From JAGNHN01 sp964590645 (GTDB lineage: Bacteria; Bacteroidota; Bacteroidia; Bacteroidales; JAGNHN01): a DNA stretch of 64,000 nt. Positions 23,662-33,334 of the stretch are shown here, piece by piece. The DNA lies in contig CAZPYJ010000009.1 in the NCBI GenBank assembly GCA_964590645.1, positions 1 through 64,000 on the forward strand, read 5' to 3'. The first letter of the stretch is position 1; each line of letters begins with the position of its first letter. Position numbers and translations under genes: made by a program. Under the pieces are notes generated by a model, which made no database searches, was not told the DNA's origin, and saw only the letters and a program-made list of their open reading frames with translations.

Positions 23662-24414
23662 TTGAAAATCAAGAAGATACTCGTTTCACAGCCACAGCCG
23701 GCAGATTTGGAGAAGTCACCCTACGCTGAACTGGTCAAAAAGTACAACCTGGAAGTAGAGTACCACAAGTTTATCAAAGTAGAGGGGGTGCCTGCCAGAG
23801 AATTCAGGCAGGACAGGATACGTTTTGAAGATTATGGTGCTGTGATCCTGACCAGCCGGAATGCCGTGGATCATTACTTCCGAATGGCCGGTGAGCTGCG
23901 TTGGGAAGTGCCTGATACAATGAAGTACTTCTGCAATTCCGAAGCGACAGCCTACTACCTGCAAAAGTATGTGCAGTATCGTAAACGCAAGATTTTCTTT
24001 GCCAAACAAAGTTTTGGAGACTTGCTGGATAACCTCAGGAAGCATAAAGACGAGAAGTTTCTTCTTCCTTGCAGCGATATCCATAAACAGGATTTACCCA
24101 ATCTGCTTGAAAAAAACGGGATCAACTTTCAGAAGGCGGTGATCTATCGTACCCTGGCCAGTGATTTGTCGCACCTGGACATTTCCACCTATGATCTGCT
24201 TATCTTTTTCAGCCCCGCCGGGGTCAAATCACTGTTTAAAAACTTTCCGGAATTTAAACAAAACAGCACCCTGATCGCTGCCTTTGGACCGAAAACAGCA
24301 GATGCCGTTGAAGAGGCCGGGCTGGAGCTGCATATCCCTGCTCCGACCAAAACCGCTCCTTCAATGACAATGGCCCTGGAAGAATTTCTTCAGAATCAGG
24401 CCAGAAAGAAATAG
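23662..24414 (+). CDS. hemD: Uroporphyrinogen-III synthase
   Basis: It is predicted to close and isomerise hydroxymethylbilane to uroporphyrinogen III in haem and tetrapyrrole synthesis. The 250-residue protein has the two-lobed HemD pattern: ILVSQPQP near the start, ILTSRNAVDHYF near residue 72 and FFSPAGVKSLFKNF near 190, followed by AAFGPKTADAVEEAGL. The family is weakly conserved, so motif evidence is limited, but context (DUF4271 before, rnpA after) is the usual Bacteroidota order. The start is a TTG at 23662; no ATG lies near it, and the next residues KIKKILVSQPQ fit the normal N-terminus. Confidence 0.85.
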   Translation: MKIKKILVSQPQPADLEKSPYAELVKKYNLEVEYHKFIKVEGVPAREFRQDRIRFEDYGAVILTSRNAVDHYFRMAGELRWEVPDTMKYFCNSEATAYYLQKYVQYRKRKIFFAKQSFGDLLDNLRKHKDEKFLLPCSDIHKQDLPNLLEKNGINFQKAVIYRTLASDLSHLDISTYDLLIFFSPAGVKSLFKNFPEFKQNSTLIAAFGPKTADAVEEAGLELHIPAPTKTAPSMTMALEEFLQNQARKK

Positions 24415-24444
24415 TGGCGGGTACGCTGGCCCGATATCCTTACA

Positions 24445-24837
24445 ATGAAAATGTTTGCTTATTCAAGGGCACTCCGGCTCCATCAAACTACCCATATTCA
24501 AAAGCTTTTTGATAAAGGAAAGCATTTTGGCCAGTATCCTTTTCGTGTTTTATATTTGAAGGTCAATGATTTACCCGGGGCACCCTTCCGTATTCTGATC
24601 TCTGTCAGCAAGCGTTATGTTCGCAGTGCCGTCAGGCGAAACCGCCTGAAGAGACAAATGCGTGAAGCCATAAGACATCATCAGCATATCCTTTGGGATA
24701 CGCTCCCACCCCGGGCAGGCACCCTCTTGATTGCCATCCTCTTTTCCGCTAAAGAAATGCCTTCCTATTCGCTTACGGAAGAAAAAATAATCCGCATACT
24801 CACCCGTTTGAGCGAACTTGATGAAAAACCTACTTAA
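24445..24837 (+). CDS. rnpA: Ribonuclease P protein component
   Basis: It is the protein subunit of RNase P, which helps the RNA subunit trim the 5' leader from tRNA precursors. The 130 residues include the RNA-binding signature KRYVRSAVRRNRLKRQMREA (about residues 56-75), the main family mark. The ATG at 24445 and another at 24451 are both possible starts. Its last 17 bases overlap the yidD start, so the two are translationally coupled. In many bacteria rnpA follows rpmH; here rpmH is absent and hemD precedes it. Confidence 0.95.
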   Translation: MKMFAYSRALRLHQTTHIQKLFDKGKHFGQYPFRVLYLKVNDLPGAPFRILISVSKRYVRSAVRRNRLKRQMREAIRHHQHILWDTLPPRAGTLLIAILFSAKEMPSYSLTEEKIIRILTRLSELDEKPT

Positions 24838-25042
24838 TCATTTTTTTATCCTGCTGATTCGCTTCTACCAGGGAGCCATCTCGCCATACCTGGCGCCTTC
24901 CTGCCGCTATACGCCCTCTTGTTCGGAATATGGCATCCAGGCATTGAAGAAGTACGGCCCGTTCAAGGGTGGCTGGCTTACCCTGAAACGCTTCCTTTCC
25001 TGCGGGCCCTGGGGGGGGAGCGGATACGATCCGGTGCCCTGA
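24821..25042 (+). CDS. yidD: Membrane protein insertion efficiency factor YidD
   Basis: This is a small membrane-associated protein of 73 residues that helps YidC/Sec-dependent insertion of inner-membrane proteins. Typical features are the amphipathic N-terminus (FFILLIRFYQGAISPYL), the cysteine-containing core SCRYTPSCSEYGIQALKKYG, and FLSCGPWGGSGYDPVP at the end. It overlaps rnpA. A TTG immediately before the ATG is not needed as a start. Its partner yidC is about 9 kb away in this window. Confidence 0.96.
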   Translation: MKNLLNHFFILLIRFYQGAISPYLAPSCRYTPSCSEYGIQALKKYGPFKGGWLTLKRFLSCGPWGGSGYDPVP

Positions 25043-25080
25043 TCAATCAAACACAAGCCTTGCATTTTTGAAAAAAAAAT

Positions 25081-26727
25081 ATGATGAAAAAACTGCTCCT
25101 CTTTGCCCTACTCCCTCTTCTGCTGATGAAGCCCTTGCTGGCCCAGCAGGATTCCTATTTTGAAGTCAGCAAGAATCTGGAAATCTTCACCAATCTTTAT
25201 AAGCAGATCGACCTGAATTATGTGGATGGCATCCATCCTTCTCAAATGATGAAAACCGGTATTGATGCGATGCTTATAACCCTCGACCCTTATACGGTGT
25301 ACATTACCGAAGGGGATGTGGAGGATTATCGCTTTATGACTACAGGGGAATACGGAGGGATCGGTGCCGTCTTTCATTTGCGGGATGGCATCCCCGAACT
25401 TTCGGAGCTCCATCCGGGCTTCCCGGCCGATCAGGCAGGACTTGTGCCCGGAGACCGCATCTTGCAAATCAATGGAAACCCGACCCGGGGACGCAGCCTG
25501 GATGAAATCAGCAGCATCCTGCACGGACAGCCCGGGACCAGTGTCAGTTTGGAAGTGCAGAAAGTCAGCGGAAAGGCTCCCCTTACATTGAATGTTACCA
25601 GGCAAAAGATCAAAACGGAAAACATCCCTTATTACGGAATGCTGGGGGAGGGCATCGCCTACATCAAGATGAATGCCTTTACCCAGAATGCGGCATCAGA
25701 ACTCCAGTCGGCATATCAAAAAATGAAAAACCAACAGGAAATCAAGGGTTTGATCATCGATTTGCGCGGAAATGGCGGAGGTCTGATGCTGGAAGCCGTT
25801 AAAATATGCAACCTGTTTCTGGAAAAGGACCAGGTGATTGTGAGCACCAAGGGGAAGATGCCATCCACCAATGCGTCTTATAAAACACAGGCGCAGCCTC
25901 TGGAGAAAGAACTCCCCCTGGCTGTGCTGATCGACCATAAAAGTGCTTCCGCCTCAGAGATCGTGAGCGGCGCTTTGCAGGATTTGGACCGTGCTGTGAT
26001 TATTGGTACCCGCTCATTTGGGAAGGGTTTGGTGCAAAATGTTTTCCCACTGAGCTATAATGCCCAGGTCAAGATCACCACAGCCAAGTATTATATTCCT
26101 TCCGGGCGTTGCATTCAGGCCATTGATTACAGCCACAAGGATGAATTTGGAAGGGCCGGTGCCTTACCTGATTCTCTTTCTAATCTTTTTAAAACCAGAA
26201 AGGGAAGACCCGTCCGGGATGGGGGTGGCATTGAGCCGGATATTTACACCCAGGAAAATGGCCCGGCATTGATTACCAGGGCCCTGATGCGCAACTTCAA
26301 GATCTTCGATTTTGCCACGCAATACAGATTATCCAATCCCAGCCCGCCCGATACTACGGGTTTCCGTATAGATGACGCCCTCTACCAAGACTTTAAGGCT
26401 TACCTCTCCAAGGAGGATTTTTCTTATGACAGCAGGACCGAAGACGGGATACGCGCCCTTGAAAAGGCGGCAGAGGCAGAAGGTTATGCCGATGCCCTGA
26501 GTGACTATATCCTTCAAGTCAGAAAAGAACTCCTTGACCGTAAGGCCGCCGACCTGGATATGCATCGTGAGGAGATTGCCCGGGCACTGCGTCTGGAGAT
26601 CATATCGCGTTATTATTATGAAACCGGGAAAGTAGTCTCAGCCCTTTCAGATGATCCGGATATCTTGAAAGCCAGGGAGGTGTTGCTTGACCCGGATCGT
26701 TTGGCAGCGGTATTCAGTGTGAAATAA
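25081..26727 (+). CDS. Carboxy-terminal processing protease (S41 family)
   Basis: This is a predicted periplasmic serine protease of 548 residues that trims C-terminal tails of envelope proteins. A signal peptide (LLLFALLPLLLMKPLLAQ) is followed by a helical N-terminal part, a PDZ domain (about 85-170, containing GGIGAVF and GLVPGDRILQING), and the S41 catalytic domain. The Ser-Lys dyad is visible: Ser290 in KSASASEIVSGAL and Lys315 in RSFGKGLVQN, 25 residues apart as in the tail-specific protease. A helical C-terminal extension of about 150 residues follows, as in other Bacteroidota homologues. Two adjacent ATG codons (25081, 25084) could serve as start. Confidence 0.93.
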   Translation: MMKKLLLFALLPLLLMKPLLAQQDSYFEVSKNLEIFTNLYKQIDLNYVDGIHPSQMMKTGIDAMLITLDPYTVYITEGDVEDYRFMTTGEYGGIGAVFHLRDGIPELSELHPGFPADQAGLVPGDRILQINGNPTRGRSLDEISSILHGQPGTSVSLEVQKVSGKAPLTLNVTRQKIKTENIPYYGMLGEGIAYIKMNAFTQNAASELQSAYQKMKNQQEIKGLIIDLRGNGGGLMLEAVKICNLFLEKDQVIVSTKGKMPSTNASYKTQAQPLEKELPLAVLIDHKSASASEIVSGALQDLDRAVIIGTRSFGKGLVQNVFPLSYNAQVKITTAKYYIPSGRCIQAIDYSHKDEFGRAGALPDSLSNLFKTRKGRPVRDGGGIEPDIYTQENGPALITRALMRNFKIFDFATQYRLSNPSPPDTTGFRIDDALYQDFKAYLSKEDFSYDSRTEDGIRALEKAAEAEGYADALSDYILQVRKELLDRKAADLDMHREEIARALRLEIISRYYYETGKVVSALSDDPDILKAREVLLDPDRLAAVFSVK

Positions 26728-26739
26728 GCCCTGGAAAGA

Positions 26740-28332
26740 ATGGAAGGACGGAGCCCATCCTGGCATCGGCGTATATACCTGCTCGGTATTTTTATCCTGA
26801 TAGTGGGAATTCCCACCTCTCACTTTCTGATGAGCGTCGGCCAATTGATCTTGTCCGCTAATTGGATTGTGGAGGGGAACTACCGGAGTAAATTCCGTCG
26901 CTTGCTTTCCAGGAAAGGAGCCTTGCTTTTCCTTCTGATTTTTACCATTCACCTCTTAGGTCTTCTTCATACTGAAAACTTTGCCTATGCCCTGAAGGAT
27001 ATTCGCATTAAACTGCCTCTTTTTGTCATCCCCTTCATTCTTGCCAGCTCGCGAGGCCTGCAGAAAGGGGAAATGCAGTGGCTGCTGATGGCCTATACCG
27101 GAGCAGTAGTGTTTGGCAGCATCCGCTCGCTTTGGGAGCTGTGGTCTGCCGATCAGACGGATATCCGGCAAATCTCTGTCTTCATCTCTCACATCCGCTT
27201 CGCCCTTAATATCTGCCTCGCCATTTTTATCCTCTTCTATGCCTATTTCAAGGCTTGGCTCAGGCAGCCTTCACTCAGGATACTGCAACTGATGATGGCC
27301 CTGTGGTTGATGGCCTTCCTCTACATATTGCAGGCATTTACCGGGATCGTGGTTTTTATGAGCACCCTCTTTATCCTGATGATGTATTATGCTCCGCGAC
27401 AGCCCCGCCGGTGGTTGCGCATTGCGCTTATCATTACGGCTCTCCTGCTGCCCACTGCATTCGCTGCTTATGTATGGGATGTTACCCGGTCGCTCCGCCA
27501 GGACAGGGGGGTGGATTACAGTAAGCTGGAAAGGTATTCTGCCGGGGGTGAATATTACCATCACGACACCCTGAACCGTCAGACGATCAATGGGTATCCC
27601 ATCTGGATTTACCTGGCTGAGAAAGAACTGGAACAAGCCTGGAACAGGCGATCGGAGATTGCATACGACAGCATCGACAGGGAGGGGAACCAGCTGCGGG
27701 ATATCCTGATTCGCTACCTTACCAGCAGGGGTTTGCGGAAGGATGCTGAGGGCTTGTCATATCTGAGCGACGAAGAGGTGGATATGATCGAGGAAGGCAC
27801 GGCCAACAGATTGTGCAGCCAGGTGAATGTCATCAAGGCACGGATATGTGAGATACTATGGGAGTATGAGAATTACAAATGGACAGGCAATCCCAGCGGG
27901 CACTCTGTGCTGATGCGATGGGAGTACTGGAAAACCGGATGGCGGATTGCAAAGCATAATCCTGTCCTGGGAATCGGAAGCGGCGATATTCAGGATGCAT
28001 TTCAACAGGAATATGATCGCATTCAAAGCCCTTTGAGCCCTGAATGGCGCCTGCGTTCACACAATCAGTATCTTTCGATCTGGATTGCCTTTGGTATTCC
28101 CGGTCTGATGCTGTTTCTCTTTGCACTCTTTTATCCCGCGAAACGCTGCAGGGCAGTGTTTCCCCTTTTGTTCTATGCTTTCTTTATCATCGTATGCTTA
28201 TCAATGATCACAGAAGATACCCTCGAAACCCAGGCCGGGGCTACTTTTGTCGCTTTTTTCTTTGCCTTTCTGCTTTGGGGGAGCCGGGAGAACACGGAAG
28301 GAAATGCCACGCAAAAAGATGTATCTTCGTAA
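26740..28332 (+). CDS. O-antigen ligase / Wzy-like polymerase family membrane protein
   Basis: This is an inner-membrane protein of 530 residues with about eleven hydrophobic segments, likely joining or polymerising surface polysaccharide on lipid carriers. The Wzy_C region carries a large periplasmic loop (about residues 250-430). Around it are MRWEYWKTGWRIAKHNPVLG (conserved Arg and the N-P-x-x-G motif) and RSHNQYLSIWIAFGIPG, whose RSHN/H-N-Q-Y-L His is typical of ligases of this superfamily. No other glycan genes lie nearby, so the acceptor cannot be inferred. It starts 12 bases after the protease gene. Confidence 0.82.
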   Translation: MEGRSPSWHRRIYLLGIFILIVGIPTSHFLMSVGQLILSANWIVEGNYRSKFRRLLSRKGALLFLLIFTIHLLGLLHTENFAYALKDIRIKLPLFVIPFILASSRGLQKGEMQWLLMAYTGAVVFGSIRSLWELWSADQTDIRQISVFISHIRFALNICLAIFILFYAYFKAWLRQPSLRILQLMMALWLMAFLYILQAFTGIVVFMSTLFILMMYYAPRQPRRWLRIALIITALLLPTAFAAYVWDVTRSLRQDRGVDYSKLERYSAGGEYYHHDTLNRQTINGYPIWIYLAEKELEQAWNRRSEIAYDSIDREGNQLRDILIRYLTSRGLRKDAEGLSYLSDEEVDMIEEGTANRLCSQVNVIKARICEILWEYENYKWTGNPSGHSVLMRWEYWKTGWRIAKHNPVLGIGSGDIQDAFQQEYDRIQSPLSPEWRLRSHNQYLSIWIAFGIPGLMLFLFALFYPAKRCRAVFPLLFYAFFIIVCLSMITEDTLETQAGATFVAFFFAFLLWGSRENTEGNATQKDVSS

Positions 28333-28344
28333 AAATCAAGAATA

Positions 28345-28833
28345 ATGCGTGAAAAAGAACTGATTCTTCAATTTAAGGTTTACGAAGGCCTCAATGAGTT
28401 GGAAGACCGGGATCGTGCACTTCTCGGGCAGGCTGTGGCGGCCGCTGCTCAGGCCTATGCCCCCTACAGCCAATTCAGGGTGGGGGCGGCTGTGCTGCTG
28501 GATAATGGAAAGATCATCCTTGGAAATAATCAGGAGAACCTGGCCTATCCCTCCGGCCTTTGTGCTGAAAGGGTTGCCGTATATGCTGCCCGGGCCAACT
28601 TTCCGGATGCCAGAATTCAAACTGTTGCAATCACGGCTCGGGCCGGAAAGCATCAACTGCATAATCCCGTCTATCCCTGTGGCGCCTGTCGACAAGTGCT
28701 GGTGGAAGTGGAAAGTAAACAAAACAGCCCAATCCGTGTTTTGATGGCCGGACCGGAGAATGAAGTGGTAGAAGCCCGGCAAGTGGCTGACCTCCTTCCA
28801 TTGCAATTTTCGGCTCATTTATCCAAAGAATAA
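28345..28833 (+). CDS. cdd: Cytidine deaminase
   Basis: The enzyme deaminates cytidine and deoxycytidine to uridine and deoxyuridine for pyrimidine salvage. The 162-residue protein has the zinc and catalytic signature C-A-E (Cys73, Glu75 in SGLCAERVAVYAA) and P-C-G-A-C-R-Q (Cys112 and Cys115), plus the substrate segment YAPYSQFRVGAAV. One zinc with three Cys ligands indicates the small homotetrameric form. A weak promoter -7 element (TATCTTCG at 28322) lies just before it. The ChaN-like gene follows after five bases. Confidence 0.95.
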   Translation: MREKELILQFKVYEGLNELEDRDRALLGQAVAAAAQAYAPYSQFRVGAAVLLDNGKIILGNNQENLAYPSGLCAERVAVYAARANFPDARIQTVAITARAGKHQLHNPVYPCGACRQVLVEVESKQNSPIRVLMAGPENEVVEARQVADLLPLQFSAHLSKE

Positions 28834-28838
28834 GAACA

Positions 28839-29711
28839 ATGAAAAAATGGATACGCCCTGGCCTGCTGCTGATGGCCGTGATACTTTTTTCTTCTTTTAA
28901 AAGCGACAAACCGGCATACCGGATCTTTACCGCCGATGGGAAAAAGGCGATGTTTAAAGATATCGTAAAGCAAGCCCTGAAGTCGGATATTGTTTATTTT
29001 GGAGAATTGCACAACAACCCGATCAGCCATTGGCTGCAGTTGGAACTCGTTCACAGCCTATATGATGGCCACTCCAATCGACTCATTCTGGGTGCTGAAA
29101 TGTTTGAAAGGGATGACCAGGTTTTGTTGGATGAGTATACCCGGGGGCTGATTTCCACTAAAAGCTTCGAAGGCCAGGCGCGGCTGTGGAAGAACTACAA
29201 GACAGACTACAAGCCACTGGTGGAGTTTGCACGGGAAAAAGGCCTGCACTTTGTTGCCAGCAATATCCCCCGTCGCTACGCCTCTATAGTGCACAGCCAG
29301 GGATTTGAAGGACTGGACAGCCTGAGCGGGGAGGCAAGGCTCTGGATTGCCCCCCTGCCTGTTCCCTACGATGCCACCCTTTCTACTTACGCTGCGATGA
29401 TGGAAATGGGAGGAATGTCAGGACATACTTCGGCCAATTTCCCGAAAGCCCAGGCCATAAAAGATGCAACAATGGCCCATTTTATCCTGCAAAGTATGGA
29501 CGCCGGAAGCCTGATGCTTCATTTCAACGGAGCCTATCATTCCAAGAACAGGGAAGGAATTTTATGGTATGTTGACCAATACCGTCCGGGTCTCCGGCAA
29601 ATGACCATTGCCACAGTGGAGCAGGATAGCCTCGACGAGCTGGAGGAAACATATCTGAACGAAGCGGATTTCATTATCGTTGTTCCTGCAGCGATGACCA
29701 AGACATACTGA
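28839..29711 (+). CDS. ChaN family (DUF399) protein
   Basis: This is a predicted exported protein of 290 residues. The family includes ChaN of Campylobacter, an iron-regulated haem-binding lipoprotein. An N-terminal hydrophobic segment (GLLLMAVILFSSF) looks like a signal peptide but has no lipobox Cys, so lipid anchoring is not predicted. Family features are IVYFGELHNNPISHWLQLEL near residue 50, GAEMFERDDQ near 85, SNIPRRYASIVHSQG near 145 and a His-containing FNGAYHSKNREG near 230, which may contribute haem or metal ligands. It is probably cotranscribed with cdd. Confidence 0.85.
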   Translation: MKKWIRPGLLLMAVILFSSFKSDKPAYRIFTADGKKAMFKDIVKQALKSDIVYFGELHNNPISHWLQLELVHSLYDGHSNRLILGAEMFERDDQVLLDEYTRGLISTKSFEGQARLWKNYKTDYKPLVEFAREKGLHFVASNIPRRYASIVHSQGFEGLDSLSGEARLWIAPLPVPYDATLSTYAAMMEMGGMSGHTSANFPKAQAIKDATMAHFILQSMDAGSLMLHFNGAYHSKNREGILWYVDQYRPGLRQMTIATVEQDSLDELEETYLNEADFIIVVPAAMTKTY

Positions 29712-29805
29712 TTCCGCTTTGCGGCAGCTTCACAAGCTATAACAGGGCTGAAACAAAAAGCCCGGCCATCCGTATCATCTCTTTTCTTTTTTCAGGAAAG
29801 AATGT

Positions 29806-31995
29806 ATGGCTGCTTTCCCCTTTTTCGAGCAACACGATGCAATGGACTGTGGTCCAGCCTGCCTGAGGATGATTGCCCGCCATTATGGGCGTCATTATAA
29901 TCTGCAATACCTTAGGGAGCAAAGCCATATAAGCCGTGAAGGGGTGTCCTTGCTGGGCATCAGCGATGCCGCTGAGGCAATCGGCTTCCGTACTTTGGGA
30001 GCCAGGCTGCGTTTTTCGCAACTCCTGAAGGAGGCCCCGAAACCCTGTATTGTTCACTGGCGGCAAAGACATTTTGTTGTGGTGTATAAAACCTCACGAA
30101 AATACATCTGGGTTGCGGATCCTGCGCACGGTAAAATCCGGTACCGCCACGATGAGTTTTTGAAAGGATGGGTTTCGCTGGAGATGGAAGGGGAGGCAGG
30201 CGGCATAGCCCTGATCCTGGAACCAGGTCCGGACTTTTTCGAAAGGGAGGGCCAGGCCGACAGGAGGCTCTCCTTCTCCTTCCTGTTCCGATATCTGAGA
30301 CCCTACCGTAAGCTTCTTGGGCAGCTGGGGCTGGGCGTGCTTGCAGCCAGCCTCATTCAGCTGCTGATGCCTTTCCTGACCCAGGCCATTGTGGATATCG
30401 GGATCACTAACCAGGATGTTTCCTTTATTTATCTGGTATTGCTGGCCCAGTTGATGCTGTTTTTCAGCCGCACTGCAGTAGAGTTTATCCGGGGCTGGAT
30501 TTTGCTGCATATCAGCAGCCGGTTGAATATCTCCCTCATTTCCGATTTTCTCATTAAGCTGATGAAGCTGCCTCTGCGCTTCTTTGATTCAAGAATGGTC
30601 GGCGACCTGATGCAGCGCATCGCCGATCATCGGAGAGTGGAGAATTTCCTGACCGGCTCTTCCCTGCATATTTTATTTTCCGTTGTCAATCTCCTGGTAT
30701 TCGGACTTGTACTGGCCATCTATGACTTACGTATCCTTGCCGTTTTTCTGGTCGGCAGCCTGCTATATGTGCTGTGGATTACCCTGTTTATGCGTCGCAG
30801 AAGGAAGCTGGATTACCAGCGTTTCGAAAAGCTTTCAGATCATCAGAATACGCTTATCCAGTTGCTGTCCGGGATGCAGGAGATCAAACTGCAAGGGGCC
30901 GGCCGCTCCCGGCGCTGGGAATGGGAACGCATCCAGGCTGCACTTTTCCGACTGAAGGTCAAGAGCCTGTCCCTGGAGCAATACCAACAGGCCGGTGCGA
31001 TGGTACTGAACGAAAGCAAGAATCTTCTGATCACTGTGATGGCGGCAACCGCTGTGGTGGAAGGATCGATGACGCTGGGGATGATGCTTGCCGTGCAATA
31101 CATTATCGGGCAGTTGAATGGACCGGTTGAGCAAATGATTGCTTTCCTGCTTTCAGCTCAGGATGCACGCATCAGCCTGGAACGCCTGGGTGAGGTGCAT
31201 CAGGAGGAGGATGAAGCTCAGATCGCCGAACGCAAAATACGTTTGATTCCTCCCGGCGCAGACCTCCGTATAGAAGGGCTGGGATTTCAGTATGAAGGAC
31301 CTCATTCTCCCTGGGTCTTGAAAGACATCAGCTTTTCGATGCCCGCGGGATCGGTGACGGCTGTTGTGGGCCCCAGTGGCAGCGGGAAGACCACTTTGCT
31401 GAAACTGCTGCTGGGCTTTTATCCTCCGGTGGAAGGGGACATCCGCATAGGTGGCACACCTTTAGGTAGCCTCGACCTTCGGACTTGGAGAAAGCATTGC
31501 GGGGTAGTGATGCAAAATGGCTTTGTTTTTTCTGACAGTATATTGCAAAATATTGCGGTGGATGAAGAGGAGCTGGACTATGCCCGGGCTATGGAAGCTG
31601 CCCGTATGGCCAATGTAAACGAATTTGTGGATAGCCTCCCGCTGGGGTATCATACCCGCATCGGGAGCGATGGGCTTGGACTCAGCCAGGGACAGCAGCA
31701 GCGCATCCTGATTGCCCGGGCACTGTATCGCACTCCTGCTTTTCTGTTTATGGATGAAGCCACCAATGCACTGGATGCAACCAACGAGAAAGAGATTATG
31801 CAGAGGATGGCTTCCTATTTCGAAGGAAAGACCGTGTTGATCATTGCCCATCGACTGAGTACGGTGCGCAATGCCGACCAAATCATCGTCCTCGAGCGGG
31901 GCAAAATCGTAGAATCGGGAAATCACCGGAGCCTGGTAGAGCAGAAAGGCAGGTATTATAATCTGATCCGTGATCAACTTGAACTTGGAGACTGA
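29806..31995 (+). CDS. Peptidase-containing ABC exporter (C39 family)
   Basis: This is a predicted exporter of 729 residues that cuts leader peptides and pumps the product out of the cytoplasm. The N-terminal C39 peptidase is intact: catalytic Cys15 in DAMDCGPACL, a His in QRHFVVVYK near 90, and Asp in WVADPAHGK near 105. The membrane domain occupies about 160-440 with six segments. The ATPase has Walker A GPSGSGKTTLLKLL, signature LSQGQQQRILIARAL, Walker B AFLFMDEATNALDA and the switch His in IAHRLSTV. C39 exporters normally process double-glycine peptides; none is visible nearby. The HlyD adaptor gene starts two bases after its stop. Confidence 0.93.
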   Translation: MAAFPFFEQHDAMDCGPACLRMIARHYGRHYNLQYLREQSHISREGVSLLGISDAAEAIGFRTLGARLRFSQLLKEAPKPCIVHWRQRHFVVVYKTSRKYIWVADPAHGKIRYRHDEFLKGWVSLEMEGEAGGIALILEPGPDFFEREGQADRRLSFSFLFRYLRPYRKLLGQLGLGVLAASLIQLLMPFLTQAIVDIGITNQDVSFIYLVLLAQLMLFFSRTAVEFIRGWILLHISSRLNISLISDFLIKLMKLPLRFFDSRMVGDLMQRIADHRRVENFLTGSSLHILFSVVNLLVFGLVLAIYDLRILAVFLVGSLLYVLWITLFMRRRRKLDYQRFEKLSDHQNTLIQLLSGMQEIKLQGAGRSRRWEWERIQAALFRLKVKSLSLEQYQQAGAMVLNESKNLLITVMAATAVVEGSMTLGMMLAVQYIIGQLNGPVEQMIAFLLSAQDARISLERLGEVHQEEDEAQIAERKIRLIPPGADLRIEGLGFQYEGPHSPWVLKDISFSMPAGSVTAVVGPSGSGKTTLLKLLLGFYPPVEGDIRIGGTPLGSLDLRTWRKHCGVVMQNGFVFSDSILQNIAVDEEELDYARAMEAARMANVNEFVDSLPLGYHTRIGSDGLGLSQGQQQRILIARALYRTPAFLFMDEATNALDATNEKEIMQRMASYFEGKTVLIIAHRLSTVRNADQIIVLERGKIVESGNHRSLVEQKGRYYNLIRDQLELGD

Positions 31996-31996
31996 G

Positions 31997-33334
31997 ATGT
32001 CCGAAGAAGCACATAAAGACCACCTTGCCTCCCTGCCCAGTGCAGAGGTGTCCGAGATAATGGGTCAGGTTCCGCCGGGCGTACTCCGCTATGGAATCCT
32101 CGTCGTGTCGCTGGTACTGATGGTACTGCTGACCTTTGCCTGGCTTATCCGATACCCGGATGTGGTGGAAGGCCCGGCTGTCATTACCAGCCTGAATCCT
32201 CCGGTAGTCCTGATCAGTAAATCAGATGGGCAGATCCTTCGTCTGGATGTCAGTGACAGTACAAAGGTGGATTCAGGTCAGGTTTTGCTCATCGCCGGTG
32301 AGCCCCTCGATTTATCCGACCTGGCTGAATGGGAAAGCTTCCTGAAGAGCATGTTTCTGGCCATTCGCAACGACAGTGTATGGCTGCTTCCCTTTTTTGC
32401 TGAAAAGCCGGATATGAAATTATCCGTCCTGCAGGGAGAAGCAGCAAAAGTCACCCACCGCTGGAAGGCCTATCTTGCCTTATTGGAGCGTGAGGCCTAT
32501 CATTATCAGCCCAAGGCTGAAGCCCTGCATCGTCGTATTGTAGAGCAGGATCGCCTTATTCTGAGCCTGCAAAGACAGCTTCGACTGATACGGGAGAAGG
32601 AGAGGCTGATGGACAAGGAATACGCCAGGGATTCATTGCTTGCCGCAGCAGGGGGTATTTCTGCTTCTGAACTGGAACAGGCCGCGACCCGGCGCCTGGT
32701 GCAGCGGATGGAGATGGAAGCGTGCCTGGCCAGGCTGGCTGAAGTGGAGATCAGAAAAGGGGAGTACCATCAGCAACTGACCGATTTTCTGGTCGAGAAT
32801 CAGGAAGACCTTCGCCTGGCCTTGCGCGAGCTGGAAAAGGCGCTTGGGGAGGCGCTGTCGGCTTATGCCAATTGGGAAAGCGGACATATCTATCGAAGCC
32901 CGAAGAAAGGGTGGGTGAGCCTGGGCCGCTTCTGGAAGGAAGGGCAGGAGGTCGGGGCAGGAGAGGTACTGCTTCATATACTACCCGAAGAACCCGGACC
33001 AATCATTGCCCGATTGACTCTCCCTCCGGAAGGGAGTGGCCGCATTGCCCCAGGAGCATCCGTACATATCCGGCTGGATGACTTTCCCTATCTGGAGTAT
33101 GGGATCCTTGAAGGAGAGCTGATGCGACTGAGTGCCATTCCTGAGGATGGCTTCTTGCAGGCTGAGGTCAGATTAAGGCAGGGCCTGACTACTACCTACG
33201 GCATTAGCCTGGATTTCAGGGGAAGCCTGAGCGGCAGGGGAACAGTGATTACCCGCGATGCCCGATTGCTGGAACGCTTCATCCGGCCCTTGCGATACCT
33301 GATGAAGCATAACAGGAGGCTTGAAAATGGATAA
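31997..33334 (+). CDS. HlyD family secretion adaptor
   Basis: This is a periplasmic adaptor of 445 residues that links the C39 exporter to an outer-membrane channel. One membrane segment near residues 33-52 (YGILVVSLVLMVLLTFAWLI) is followed by a barrel/lipoyl half-motif (VEGPAVITSLNPPVVLISKSDGQI), a long helical hairpin (about 120-300, rich in Glu, Arg, Leu), the second lipoyl half and a C-terminal beta domain. The ATG at 31997 follows the exporter stop by one base; an upstream TTG would overlap the exporter. Its end overlaps the next gene by eight bases, indicating coupling. The outer-membrane partner is not in the window. Confidence 0.9.
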   Translation: MSEEAHKDHLASLPSAEVSEIMGQVPPGVLRYGILVVSLVLMVLLTFAWLIRYPDVVEGPAVITSLNPPVVLISKSDGQILRLDVSDSTKVDSGQVLLIAGEPLDLSDLAEWESFLKSMFLAIRNDSVWLLPFFAEKPDMKLSVLQGEAAKVTHRWKAYLALLEREAYHYQPKAEALHRRIVEQDRLILSLQRQLRLIREKERLMDKEYARDSLLAAAGGISASELEQAATRRLVQRMEMEACLARLAEVEIRKGEYHQQLTDFLVENQEDLRLALRELEKALGEALSAYANWESGHIYRSPKKGWVSLGRFWKEGQEVGAGEVLLHILPEEPGPIIARLTLPPEGSGRIAPGASVHIRLDDFPYLEYGILEGELMRLSAIPEDGFLQAEVRLRQGLTTTYGISLDFRGSLSGRGTVITRDARLLERFIRPLRYLMKHNRRLENG